Shown in pieces: positions 34,701-42,838 of a stretch of DNA of 45,091 bases. The translations under genes were made by a program, and so were the position numbers. The stretch lies in contig NMRA01000121.1 of assembly GCA_002633005.1 (NCBI GenBank), positions 876,849-921,939 of the forward strand, read 5' to 3'. Within the stretch, counting starts at the first letter, position 1; each line of letters begins with the position of its first letter. The notes beneath the pieces are model-generated. The model made no database searches, had not been told where the DNA came from, and saw only the letters and a list, made by a program, of their open reading frames with translations. Source of the stretch: Phoronis australis (taxonomy: Eukaryota > Phoronida > Phoronidae).

Positions 34701-37700
34701 GTTAAGAATTCAGCATTGACCAATGAACAGGTACGATGTGCAGCTTTAATTTCTCCTTAATATTCGCCGACTAATCCCGCAGGAGATGGCCAAGATACTG
34801 AAGCACCCCCGGGTCTACTCCTTCCTCCATGTCCCCGTACAGTCGGCGTCCGACTCCGTTCTCATGGACATGCGTAGAGAGTACTGTCTGGCAGACTTCA
34901 AGCACGTGGTGGACTTCCTCAGAGAAAGGTCTGGTTCATATAGCTGTTCGCTAAGCTTGCGATGATGAATATTGGTTTGTTTCCTGCATCACCACCAGCT
35001 GAAGTGGTGTCTTGGTGTTTTTTCTGTTTCTACTCCTCATTCCAGCCATCTTCAGAAAACTTACCTTAACTTGAAATTTAAATTCATCACTAGGTGGAGC
35101 AGTAATCAGTCTGTTCCGAACTTTGGAAAACTTGTACCCTCCTTTGTCAGTAGAACTTGTAATGATTGTTGTTGTTTTTATGTATTTCTTTTGGTTTTCT
35201 TGAGGAAATCTTGAAACTTTGTTGCATTTCAGTGTTTGTCTTAGTTTTTTAATTCACTGTAGAGCACTCGTTAGAATGCACCAATGCATCAGCTTGATTG
35301 TAAATTTTGGGTTGTTCTGTTGCTCGTGTCAGACATTTTGCACCTTTTACTATTTCAATGAGTTGTGTGGCAAGAAGGTAAAGAATTACAGTTGTGTGGG
35401 ACCTTGTCATTGAGATTGTTTTTGGCCAATTACCAACAAAACTATTGGTTTTAACTCGGTTAAAGTCTACATTTTTCAGATTTAACATTACGTACATTCT
35501 TAGCAAAACAATGGGAACAATAAGTTAACGTGAAATTTTTTTGATTTTTATGCTCAAGATGAAATCTCAAAATCTTTGTTACAGTTTTTCTATGAAACAT
35601 TTTGAAACAATTCCAAATAGCTTGGAGAGCACTCCATAAACCGTAGTATCTGAAAGTTTCACGTGAATTCGATCAGCCATTCCTGAGATATGACGTTCCA
35701 AAGTTAGCCAAATTTAGAATTTTGCTAGGGTCCTACATATGATCTTTTTAATTTTAGCTTTGTTTTTTTAAGAATTTATTATCATTTATAAAACAGTACA
35801 AAAACAAACAAACAAATAAATACATCCATTCATTCACGCATGCACACCTCAGGAAAGACCATTCTCGTATCTCGTTTAGAGTAAATAACTTCTACATGTT
35901 GTTAACATGAACAACGAAATTTTCCCATTTCGCAGAGAAGCTGTCATATACAAAGTTGTATTCAATTAATTTTTCAACATTGTAGTACTCATAAGTATAT
36001 GTAATAAACCTGTGAAAATCAGATATATTTTGTCACAAAACAATTTTAGCTTTGTTGTTGCTTCCACCCGCAAAGGAGATCAACTGTGTATTGAACATTA
36101 TAAACTGTTCAGAGACTGGGAGAAGTCCTGCTTTAAACTATCCAGTATTACCAACGTAAGGTCCATTACCCTAATATGTGTATAAGTACTGTGCCCAGTT
36201 TTTACGAACACCACCTGTAGTTGATTGCACCATCACTGTAGTCTTGACTTAATTAATACAGTCTAATCATGTCATTTGTCTATTTACAGGGTACCGGATG
36301 TAAACATTGCGACTGATTTGATATGTGGATTTCCCACTGAAACAGAAAAGGTAAATTTGACATTTGGTTTGAGATAATATAACTGTTATAGTCTGTACAC
36401 AGAAAGTTACATGTACTCTGTAGTCCTGTTTCTTGTTTTAATTGCTTCCAAAATGAAAAGTTGTGTTCACATTTGCTGTCGTGTGCCCGGAAAAAATACT
36501 GCCTTGTTTATTTCAGTGTATTACTGTTTGTGTTATTTTCTAGGATTTGAATAGTATATGTTCGAAAAAATGCGTACCCATGATGACATTTCAAGGTTAT
36601 ACAGTGACATATTAAAGTTTTGGGCCCGGGGTCCAATCTTTGTGCTGGAAATCGGACTTAAAATTATTTTTGACATTTCCTCGTCATCTTTTGTGTAAAC
36701 TCAAGATATGTGTCTATGATTCTGTGCTCGAATATATTATGGTATTCATCGATGACTGTCTAATCCTATTTTGCTGGCCTCTGAACTTGAAGCTTTGAGT
36801 TTTTACTCGAAATTTCAAGTTCATACCTCGAATCTAGGGGTCACCAGCCACAAAAGTCTCAATCGCAGAGTAATAGACACTCCTCTGGAGTTAGCTTGAA
36901 AGAAGAAGAAAAACTGAAAAATAATTTTCAGTTTGATTTCGAGTTCGGGTACTGGAATTACGCTTGCCAGCATTGACGCAAGATTCCATATTTGATTGAA
37001 CACGTGCACTGTTTTTCAGGCTTTCAGAAAGTCCATCACACTCTGTTTTGCAGGATTTCGAGGAGACAATGAAGCTAGTCAATGAGTACAAATTTGCCAG
37101 CCTCTTTATCAATCAGTTCTTCCCTCGTCCAGGCACACCAGCTGCGAAGATGCCCAGGATACCACCGCCTGAGGTCAGTTTCTTCTATTGGTCATAAACA
37201 TACATTGCAATCAACTAACCAGAATACAAAGCGTGATAAAAATCATCGACCGCTTACCGTTACATATTTTTATTAAACACCATTGGAATGAGATGTCTGT
37301 AATTTAGAATTCCAGTCTGGATTTCACTTTCTAAATTTTTCGTCTATATTAAAATAAATATGTATAGGCTAGTCTGAGGTTGGACGCCTCACACCTAGCC
37401 TTTACAAAACAGTTAAATCATAATTATTCAACATACAAATTGCAATAAATGTAAATTAGCAGGTAAAAGGGGACGGGGGACGGACTTTTGCGCACCTTTC
37501 ATTCACACATTTACGCCATGCTTATATGATGAAAGAACTAATAATGGAAATATCAATATAGGTATAAAAACGTATACAAAAATGTGCGGATACGAAAATT
37601 TCTAAATTTAATTGATGTTATCCAGTAGTCAAAGTACAAAGATTCAAACGACAAAATCAAATACAAACTTGGGATTATGTTCTCATCTGCATACTCTATA

Positions 37701-40700
37701 GTGTTCTCAAGAACAAAATAAAAAAATCTTATCTTGAGTTCAGGATAAGCACTAACAAAAGCTATCAGGTCTAAGTTGAAGTTCAATTCAAAGATTGAAT
37801 TTGTATTTTTCACTGATACCGCCAATAGTAACGCTCTTTTGATGGCATGAGCGACATAACTGTTTTTAGGGTTGAGGCACCAGATTTTGTTTTAAATACA
37901 AAGAAGAGTATGTTTACCTCACTTAACCAAAAATGTGACTCTGTCTAAGTAATGGCTGCCTTATTGTATCACTTAATTAGCACACAATGTGGTCGACGAG
38001 TGAAATTCTGTTTTCATTGTCAAATTTCTTCACAAAAATAAAGATTAAGAAAATTTTAGTCTACTACGCTCACGATTTGTACAGTGTAGATGTCACGAAC
38101 CAACATTTGATAAATTTTTCGTTATTTGTATCAAAGTAATCGGCCTTTGAAAAATGGAAAATGTCAATTTTGGAAATTATTTTTGTGCACAATAAGTGAT
38201 GAATTACTGTTGTAGTGTGTTGAGACTAACCGCCCCATTGTTCTTTTATTGTAGGTGAAGCAGCGTACTAAGAGGGTTTCTGATTTGTTCCAGTCCTACA
38301 CTCCGTATGACTACAAGGTTGGTTCCCTCTGGTGTGACGCAATCTTTTGCTCTAAAAGTTTTCAAAGGAGGTTTAATCTCTGTCTTTAAAGTGGCATAGA
38401 ATGTGAAAAATAGATTAAATTGCATCATTCCATATGGTTCTCTGCCCGTGAAACAAAAGTCAAACTGCTTATAAGGTATTTTTGCGGTTTGTTGGTAAAA
38501 ATTTCTGTTGACGTCAAAGCATTTTTCCTTTAGTTTCAAATTTGAAAAAACTGCTTGTCACTTCGTTTTTTTTTTCTCCCACAAGGCAAAGCATGTCCCC
38601 TTATTTGGTATGGCAAGACATTGACAAGATAGCACATTTCAGTGCTGGAAAATTTGACCTTTGGCCTTTGATGTAATCAAAACAATGTCGGTTATGCACT
38701 TGGGAAATGTTTACTGGATAATTCTTTGAGTGTATTCCCACATATAATATTAGGGCCGGCGAATTTGAAAACCATATTGGTATGAAAGAGTTTACATTTT
38801 GTCTGTGTTTCAAAAATAGTGAACCTGACAATTTTTCTAGAAATTCTTGCAATATTTAAAGCGAATGCCTCTCACATTAGCGTTTCCAAGAAATAGATTC
38901 GCCACGATTCATTCAAATGTATTATGAGTTTTTTCGTTCAGACCTCTTGAAGGTTAACTCTAGAATTGTCATTTTGCAGCATTGTACACCTGCCCATAAA
39001 ACTGCACTTTGTTCTTTTATTACGCTGGTTTCAAAAAATTCTAGAAATATATTGCTCCAGTAGGTAAGATCCTAAAACTGATTCACAGACAAAAATGAAC
39101 AAACATCGTTATTGTATTTGTAGATTTAGGATGTTGTAATGGTGGTGGGGGGCAACAATTTTTAAGGAAAATATCCATCTATGCTTCCCTGCAGCCATTT
39201 TGTCATGTCTTTGTGGATGTCCCAGACTCCCTTAAATCCCACTGTAATGCGCTGGGTTGTGTTCCTACGATTTTATGAAGGTTCATTGGAATGCATGTAG
39301 AGCACAATCTAGACTACTGAACATTAATAGCCTCATTACTGTGGTGCTCAAAAATATTAAGACATTGTTGTGCACAAAGCCAAATTTTATTCCAGCTTGT
39401 TCAAGTTTATTTGATAAGTGTCATTGTGTCGATGTTGGGTGTATTTTGCATACATGGGAAGATTAAGTAGCCCAAGCCTCTCTGAATTCCTATCTTTATT
39501 TATCCAAATATTTTTGTCCTTAACAGCAGTGTTGCTTCTGTGTGACCTTTGTTTTCATATTTCAGCATATTTCAGAGTAGCCCTGTTGGCTAGTAATGTA
39601 AGTACACATTTTGTTTTCAGCTCGGTCAGGTTCAGTCTGTATTGGTTACAGAGGTGTCACATGACAAGCAGTATTTTGTTGGACACAACAAAGCCTATGA
39701 TCAGGTTGGTAGTATTTTGCTCGAGACTTTCAGTGACACCTTTTGTATCATGAAACGCATCATACACACGTACTCTTTAATATGTATGTGTGTTAGTCTC
39801 AGTAATGTGTTTTAATGTAGTGGAACGCATTCCTCTTCATTCTCGGTCACAAGGGGAGACAACTCTGATGGTGAATTCGGCTAATGCCCAGCCATCATGA
39901 CAGGGAATATAGGGTCATTTTGTCTGAATACATTTGGTTTGTACTGTATATTATGATTTGTTGATGTATCTAGCAAAAAAAATAGGAAAATCCTTGTCTT
40001 CAGATTTTCTTACATGCCCCATTCACAAACTGGTTAATACTTATTTTGTTTGCAGTTTAGCAAGTAGTGAAAATGCCAGTAATGTGAAGGATAGCAAATG
40101 TCTCTTTTTCCAGCAGTTTGAGTTACTCCAAAACTGCTCGCATTTCGGCCTACACTTTTGTAGCCAGGACGCCTACATGCACACAGGAAGTAGGCCTGTG
40201 TTTATTGTTGCAGTGATTACTAATTATTGCAATGGACGAATTTGTTTCTATTAAAAGCAATTTGGGTGCTGAGGAAACTGATTTACTATTGGTACTGTGT
40301 GGACACTACATCTGTCATGTTAAAATGCTGGGTGTTATTGGCACTGAAAAGATGGAATTTTCACCACTCATGTAAACCTAGTATTAAACTTGCAAGTAAC
40401 CATGCCTGTACTCCGTATTGACATCAGAGGTAGTTCGATCTTCCCTTTGTTCGCAGGTGTTAGTGCCAAAGATGGATGACCTCATGGGTAAGATGGTGAC
40501 CGTGCGTATCACCTCGACAGGCAAGCACTACATGATGGGAGAACTCATAGACCCATCTGCAGCGGCGCGCCCTGTTGGCGTACCCACTCCTTTAGCCAAA
40601 GGAGAAGTGTCTGGAGTACAGTGTGTAAGTGACGTGCATTGATATCTCGACCACGCATCGGATGTTTCGCCACAGTTTTTGAATTAATACTCATTTTCTA

Positions 40701-42081
40701 CAATGTATATCTTTGTGAATGTACGTTGTTGGAAAATTTCAGCTGGTAAGATGCCAATGAGTCACTTGCTTGTGACTTACAATCTGCATATTTGGCTGTC
40801 AAGTTGTTCCACAAAAGTTAAGATTAAGACCATTTTGTTCCATTACCCATATCGTTTGTAGTGTGTGAAGATCATAAAACAACCTTTGGTAAATTTTCCG
40901 TTATTTGAGCAGGGTAGTCAGTTTTTGAAAATTGGAAAAACGATCATTTTGACAATTGTTGTTGTGCGAACAGTATTGGTCATTCATCTAAACACAAACT
41001 CCCAAATTCACACCCATGGCGGCTTATGACTCGTGTCTGATGTTTTAGTTTCTCAACTTAAACACCTCAGACATGAGCAGTGATAGATAATCAAATTGAA
41101 AGTTGTGAACATTACCAATAAAACCATAGACCTCTAAGAAAACAATGTTGACTGTTCACTTGGTGATGACTCTTTATGAGTCTGTTGCATTTTTAGGCAA
41201 TTCATGCTGAGTTGGCCGGCATAGACTACTTACAAACTAGGCACTTTTCACAATCACTGCATTAGATTGACTCCGCCAGGGTTAACTGGCTATGACATCT
41301 GATTGTTCCATAAGTCGGGAAGTCGTTGTTGAGAACCAATCAGATGTCTTAGCCAGTTGACTCAGCAAAGTCAATCTAGTGCAGCCAATATTAAAAGTGT
41401 GTCCAGGCAGAAAAGTTTAAGCATGTATCTCCTATTGCCACCAGGTGGCAACAGCTGTCAATTGTCTATTGTTTTCTAAAACTCTTACTAGCCAATCTTA
41501 CATGTCACTTTACATTTCTTGTATTGGATTATTCACTAGGGGATGTGTGGTGTCTCTGGGACTTTATTTATATTTTTATGATTGAAAGCCACTACCCATA
41601 AACTACTAACTCCATTAAGGTTTTGGTGTCAGCTGTTTTGTTTTTGGTGCAGGAAACCACATGCTACGAAGTCCTTGTAGCAAAGTTCAGTCTTCAGCAA
41701 AATCAGTTTTTCAGTTCATCCCAAGTCTTGAAATCACTTCTTCTGTAAGAATCGTACACATGCAGACTAATTTTATAGCAGTAATTTGTCTAATTCAAAG
41801 GGTTTTTTTAATCAAAGGTTGACAAAGGCAAGATACATTGGGCAATTGGTATTATTTCTCAAAGAGGTGAAGTTAACTGAAGTCAGATTTTAATTGTAAT
41901 ATCATTGTCCACAAGTAATTTCATTAAGTGTGGCCATTCGTCTTTTCAGGTAGAGGAAACAGAAAAGTCAGCTCAACACTCAACTTCTGTGTCCATCTGG
42001 TTAAAGCTAGCAACTTTTATTTTACTCGCAGCCATTTCTATCAGATTATCTACTCTGTTTTATCCGGAAAGCATTTTATAG
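25645..42081 (+). CDS. CDKAL1: CDKAL1: threonylcarbamoyladenosine tRNA methylthiotransferase (14 coding exons)
   Basis: Spliced exons: 25645-25725, 26845-27016, 27791-27954, 29301-29367, 29959-30079, 30728-30831, one of 31780-31946 or 33388-33554, 34783-34928, 36290-36350, 37054-37173, 38255-38317, 39621-39704, 40457-40624, 41950-42081. They give 549 aa (human about 579). The enzyme converts t6A to ms2t6A at position 37 of tRNA-Lys(UUU), which aids accurate lysine decoding. MTTase N-terminal domain (about 50-160) has auxiliary cluster cysteines Cys62 (WGCSHN), Cys98 (NSCTVK) and Cys127 (AGCVPQ). The radical SAM cluster is Cys203, Cys207, Cys210 (CLNQCTYC). TRAM domain is about 421-483, and a hydrophobic anchor about 520-544 suits the ER tail anchor of the family. 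All junctions keep frame if only one exon 7 copy is used. AATAAA signals lie at 42107 and 42290. Start Met matches the MxDDIEDIV N terminus; context AAGATGA. Confidence 0.95.
25726..26844 (+). other. CDKAL1 intron 1
   Basis: Donor GTATGA, acceptor ATATTTGTAG. AT-rich, with no recognisable feature. Confidence 0.85.
26845..27016 (+). CDS. CDKAL1: CDKAL1 coding exon 2
   Basis: Residues 28-84 plus one base. It contains [20 protein letters not shown] with the first auxiliary-cluster Cys62. The exon end is duplicated in tandem, so alternative donors at +12, +24 and +36 nt are possible; the most upstream one matches the length of orthologues. Confidence 0.93.
27005..27052 (+). repeat. 24-bp tandem duplication across an exon-intron boundary
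   Basis: TAAGATCACAGGTATGAGCC plus four bases is repeated immediately. Each unit contains CAG|GTATGA (donors at 27017 and 27041) and a TGTAAG (donors at 27029 and 27053, the last being GTAAGT). All four would leave the reading frame in the same phase. Confidence 0.9.
27017..27790 (+). other. CDKAL1 intron 2
   Basis: Beyond the duplicated donor it has a short CTCTGAGGGTGAACTCAG..CAGCCATCATGAC block near 27340-27373. A similar block lies near 39860-39901 in intron 12, probably a shared repeat remnant. Otherwise featureless. Confidence 0.75.
27791..27954 (+). CDS. CDKAL1: CDKAL1 coding exon 3
   Basis: Residues 85-139, with [15 protein letters not shown] and [12 protein letters not shown]. It carries the auxiliary-cluster ligands Cys98 and Cys127. 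Donor CAG|GTGCAG. Confidence 0.93.
27955..29300 (+). other. CDKAL1 intron 3
   Basis: Acceptor CTGTTTACAG. It contains the SINE-like sequence at 28985-29180. A 70-codon open frame at 28508-28720 has no recognisable homology. Confidence 0.8.
28985..29180 (+). mobile_element. Degenerate tRNA-derived SINE
   Basis: GCACTCAACCAAAAGGTTCT followed by GAGTTTGATTGCC resembles the anticodon arm and B box of a tRNA (consensus GGTTCGATTCC). The following block (GTGTGGCCCTTAAGCTGCTTTG, then CAGTCAACTCAGC) resembles the conserved central domain of many animal SINEs (consensus of the type GTGCCCTTGGGCAAGGCACTTTA, CAGTCCACCCAGC). The A box is not clear. Strongly diverged, so an old insertion. Confidence 0.5.
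29301..29367 (+). CDS. CDKAL1: CDKAL1 coding exon 4
   Basis: Residues 140-161 plus one base: [20 protein letters not shown], a highly conserved CDKAL1 segment. The donor AAAG|GTTTGT is weaker than the others. Confidence 0.92.
29368..29958 (+). other. CDKAL1 intron 4
   Basis: Acceptor TTTGTTTTCAG. No identifiable feature. Confidence 0.85.
29959..30079 (+). CDS. CDKAL1: CDKAL1 coding exon 5
   Basis: Completes codon 162 and runs to two bases of codon 202: [31 protein letters not shown]. This is the linker into the radical SAM domain. Donor GG|GTGAGT, phase 2. Confidence 0.92.
30080..30727 (+). other. CDKAL1 intron 5
   Basis: Almost filled by the foldback element at 30209-30592. Acceptor TTTTTGATAG is a weaker pyrimidine tract. 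Confidence 0.85.
30209..30592. mobile_element. Foldback element, copy 1
   Basis: Left end GGTCCGGGTCTAATCTTTGT followed by ACTCGAAATCAAACTCGAAA is reverse-complemented at the right end (ATTTGAGTTCGATTTCGAAT, ACAAAGATTAAACTCCAGACC) over about 43 bp. The interior repeats shorter TTGAGTTT/CAAGTTTGA blocks. It is non-coding. Relatives lie at 32101-32445, 33717-34070, 36621-36960 and 44890-45091. Confidence 0.7.
30728..30831 (+). CDS. CDKAL1: CDKAL1 coding exon 6: radical SAM cluster
   Basis: Completes Gly202, then [20 protein letters not shown] with the CxxxCxxC 4Fe-4S ligands Cys203, Cys207 and Cys210. Ends TTTCAAG|GTAAGT, phase 1. Confidence 0.95.
30832..31779 (+). other. CDKAL1 intron 6
   Basis: From 31236 onward it is the start of near-duplicate segment A, repeated from 32847. 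Acceptor CATTTCAG. No other feature. Confidence 0.85.
31780..31946 (+). CDS. CDKAL1: CDKAL1 coding exon 7, copy A
   Basis: Residues 237-292: [20 protein letters not shown] through [12 protein letters not shown]. It differs from copy B by three third-position, synonymous bases. At 167 bp it enters in phase 1 and leaves in phase 0, so only one copy can be used per transcript. The orthologous human segment aligns without a gap to one copy. Confidence 0.9.
32101..32445. mobile_element. Foldback-family element, copy 2 (segment A)
   Basis: GGCCTGAGGTCTAATCTCTT near the start and a second GTGGTTTAATCTCTGCGCTC head near 32242, followed by AAATTCGAACTCGACATTAT and TAGATTTGAGCTCTAAGC. It looks like a composite or rearranged copy of the element at 30209. 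Confidence 0.5.
32494..32845. repeat. 40-bp minisatellite
   Basis: Nearly nine units of ATACACAGTTATGTTGAGTT plus CACTAAGCTAGAACAGAATA, very homogeneous. It ends mid-unit at the undetermined base n at 32846. Segment B has only one unit (about 34131-34169), consistent with repeat-number polymorphism between alleles. Confidence 0.95.
33388..33554 (+). CDS. CDKAL1: CDKAL1 coding exon 7, copy B (alternative to copy A)
   Basis: Encodes the same 55 full codons as copy A, with identical protein. The acceptor and donor (CATTTCAG, GAG|GTATGT) are intact. If both copies were spliced in series, copy B would be read one base shifted and reach TGA after seven codons (33409-33411). It is therefore allelic or mutually exclusive. 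Confidence 0.85.
33555..34782 (+). other. CDKAL1 intron 7 (after exon 7 copy B)
   Basis: The second half (34170-34782) is unique AT-rich sequence with a small (AAT)n run near 34314-34331. Acceptor AATCCCGCAG. Confidence 0.8.
33717..34070. mobile_element. Foldback-family element, copy 2' (segment B)
   Basis: Allelic or duplicate counterpart of 32101-32445. It carries a TGTTCTACTTTAGTTTGAAC insertion near 33910 that copy A lacks and that is present in other family members. Confidence 0.5.
34783..34928 (+). CDS. CDKAL1: CDKAL1 coding exon 8
   Basis: Residues 293 to two bases of codon 341: [35 protein letters not shown], the conserved late radical SAM barrel including HVPVQS. The donor AG|GTCTGG is poor but is the only one that keeps frame with exon 9. 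Confidence 0.92.
34929..36289 (+). other. CDKAL1 intron 8
   Basis: Contains a minus-orientation repeat at 35630-35735 related to 42709-42805. Open frames at 34972-35214 and 35219-35413 are AT-rich and unrecognised. Acceptor TATTTACAG. Confidence 0.8.
35630..35735 (-). repeat. Dispersed repeat, copy 1 (partner at 42709-42805)
   Basis: The reverse complement reads TATGTAGGACCCTAG, AATTTGGCTAACTTTGG, ATATCTCAGGAATGGCTG, GTGAAACTTTCAGAT. It aligns in order with the copy downstream of CDKAL1. Opposite orientations indicate independent insertions. Confidence 0.7.
36290..36350 (+). CDS. CDKAL1: CDKAL1 coding exon 9
   Basis: Completes Arg341, then [26 protein letters not shown] matches the GFPGET motif of MTTase radical SAM domains, with Thr for Gly. 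Donor AAG|GTAAAT. Confidence 0.92.
36351..37053 (+). other. CDKAL1 intron 9
   Basis: Largely occupied by foldback element copy 3 (36621-36960). Acceptor CTGTTTTGCAG. Confidence 0.8.
36621..36960. mobile_element. Foldback element, copy 3
   Basis: Left end TGGGCCCGGGGTCCAATCTT followed by TGTGCTGGAAATCGGACTT; right end ATTTTCAGTTTGATTTCGAG followed by TTCGGGTACTGG. Middle blocks GTGTCTATGATTCTGTGCTC and GAGTAATAGACACTC also pair with each other, so the fold extends inward. Confidence 0.65.
37054..37173 (+). CDS. CDKAL1: CDKAL1 coding exon 10
   Basis: Residues 362-401: [40 protein letters not shown]. The RPGTPAAKM motif is diagnostic of the methylthiotransferase family. Confidence 0.95.
37174..38254 (+). 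other. CDKAL1 intron 10
   Basis: Contains one copy of the repeat pair at 37995-38205. Acceptor TTTTATTGTAG. Otherwise AT-rich and unremarkable. Confidence 0.8.
37995..38205 (+). repeat. Dispersed repeat, copy 1 (partner at 40775-40990)
   Basis: Shared in order: TTGTCAA.TT.TTCACAAAA..AAAGATTAAGA, TTTG.A..GTGTAGATG, AACA..TTGATAAATTTTTCGTTATTTG, GGCCTTTGAAAAATGGAAAA, TTTTGTGC. Both copies lie in CDKAL1 introns, in the same orientation. Confidence 0.65.
38255..38317 (+). CDS. CDKAL1: CDKAL1 coding exon 11
   Basis: Residues 402-422: [20 protein letters not shown], the conserved pre-TRAM helix. Donor AAG|GTTGGT. Confidence 0.92.
38318..39620 (+). other. CDKAL1 intron 11
   Basis: Contains the dispersed repeat copy at 38783-38880. 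Open frames at 39257-39620 have no recognisable homology. Acceptor TTTGTTTTCAG. Confidence 0.8.
38783..38880 (+). repeat. Dispersed repeat, copy 2 (partner at 21092-21205)
   Basis: ATGAAAGAGTTTACATTTTG, TCTGTGTTTCAAAAATAG, TTCTAGAAATTCTTGCAATA, CTCTCAC. The element probably extends on both sides but divergence hides the ends. Confidence 0.7.
39621..39704 (+). CDS. CDKAL1: CDKAL1 coding exon 12: TRAM domain start
   Basis: Residues 423-450: [28 protein letters not shown]. First strands of the TRAM RNA-binding domain. Donor CAG|GTTGGT. Confidence 0.92.
39705..40456 (+). other. CDKAL1 intron 12
   Basis: Includes CAAGGGGAGACAACTCTGAT near 39850 followed by CAGCCATCATGACAGGG, a remnant also seen in part in intron 2. 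A 106-codon open frame at 39934-40254 is not recognised. Acceptor TTTGTTCGCAG. Confidence 0.75.
40457..40624 (+). CDS. CDKAL1: CDKAL1 coding exon 13: TRAM domain end
   Basis: Residues 451-506: [27 protein letters not shown], then [16 protein letters not shown] and GKMV match the TRAM core of the family. Donor TGT|GTAAGT. Confidence 0.93.
40775..40990 (+). repeat. Dispersed repeat, copy 2 (partner at 37995-38205)
   Basis: TGTCAAGTTGTTCCACAAAA, GTTAAGATTAAGACC, CCTTTGGTAAATTTTCCGTT, TTTTTGAAAATTGGAAAA, GTTGTTGTGCG. Diverged, with only small indels relative to the intron 10 copy. Confidence 0.65.
41242..41399. mobile_element. Short foldback MITE (67-bp arms, 24-nt loop)
   Basis: Left arm 41242-41308 (CACTTTT, TGCATTAGATTGACT, TTAACTGGCTATGACATCTG, ATTGTTC) is the reverse complement of right arm 41333-41399 (GAACCAATCAGATGTCTTAG, CCAGTTGACTCAG, AGTCAATCTAGTGCA, AAAAGTG) at roughly 80% or better. 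It should form a near-continuous hairpin in the CDKAL1 pre-mRNA. Confidence 0.8.
41950..42081 (+). CDS. CDKAL1: CDKAL1 coding exon 14: membrane anchor
   Basis: Residues 507-549 and stop TAG at 42079-42081. A serine-rich spacer leads into [16 protein letters not shown], a hydrophobic tail anchor like that which tethers mammalian CDKAL1 to the ER. The tail is shorter than in human, where a longer linker separates TRAM and anchor. Confidence 0.9.
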   Translation, partial: VEETEKSAQHSTSVSIWLKLATFILLAAISIRLSTLFYPESIL

Positions 42082-42106
42082 TATTAATTTGCCCACAGAG
42101 TTTAAT

Positions 42107-42112
42107 AATAAA
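42107..42112 (+). terminator. Polyadenylation signal AATAAA (proximal)
   Basis: AATAAA 26 nt after the CDKAL1 stop codon; use of this site would give a very short 3' UTR. Confidence 0.5.
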
Positions 42113-42289
42113 TTATGGTGTCTAAATTTTCTGTTGTATTTATCTGTCATTTACAGAGGTTTTCTTAAGTTTTTATTTTGCGTATTCATTTATTGAACAT
42201 CTCACAAAACAATTGAATTCATTATGTTCAACATAGAGCAAGGAAAACCCTATTATTCTGAGAAATTATTTTGTTCTTGTCTGTTTATA

Positions 42290-42295
42290 AATAAA
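42290..42295 (+). terminator. Polyadenylation signal AATAAA (distal)
   Basis: AATAAA about 210 nt after the stop codon, followed by a TTTTTTGTG downstream element near 42319-42327. It is a likelier main cleavage signal than the proximal one. Confidence 0.5.
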
Positions 42296-42708
42296 GAAAG
42301 AGTTCCTCAAAATTGAACTTTTTTGTGAATCTTGCTTAGTGTAAAAAATTGTACTGGATTAATACGGTGAAACTGGCTTATAAGTCGGATTCAGTCAGAC
42401 TGGGAGATTTTAAGCAAATAATGCGAAATCAGTCCAATCTGAAGGGCTGAGTGCAGGAACTGGAGCAACTCTTCAGCTTGTGCATGTCCACCTTATGCAG
42501 GTTCACTTTATTATGTTCCTCCAGCTTGTGATCCCATAAGTTTCAAAGAACATTCATTGGTGTTTTGTCCATATGTACATGTTCACTGTTTTAACCATTT
42601 AAAACAAGAGTCAGTCATGGCTATATTGTCCTGCATTACTAATAATTTTCAGTGTTGCTTTTAGCCATTGAGATAATTGATGATTGAGAACTCCATTTGC
42701 CGTTAAGG

Positions 42709-42805
42709 TTATGTGGGACCCTAGAAAAATAGCCAAATTTGGCTAACTTCAGGACATTGTATCTCAGAAATTCCTGTTCTGATTGGTGTGAAATTTTCAG
42801 ATGGT
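42709..42805 (+). repeat. Dispersed repeat, copy 2 (partner at 35630-35735)
   Basis: TTATGTGGGACCCTAGAAAA, AATTTGGCTAACTTCAGGAC, GTATCTCAGAAATTCCTG, GTGAAATTTTCAGATGG. Inverted relative to the copy in CDKAL1 intron 8. Confidence 0.7.
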
Positions 42806-42838
42806 ATGCTTTAACCGATGTTCTCCAAACTACTTTTA

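Larger units (their letters stand above)
40625..41949 (+). other. CDKAL1 intron 13
   Basis: Contains a dispersed repeat copy (40775-40990) and the short foldback at 41242-41399. Acceptor CGTCTTTTCAG. Confidence 0.8.

Noticed and set aside
34972-35413. Two cysteine- and phenylalanine-rich open frames in CDKAL1 intron 8 as small membrane proteins
   Set aside because: Hydrophobicity follows from T-rich DNA; no conserved pattern.
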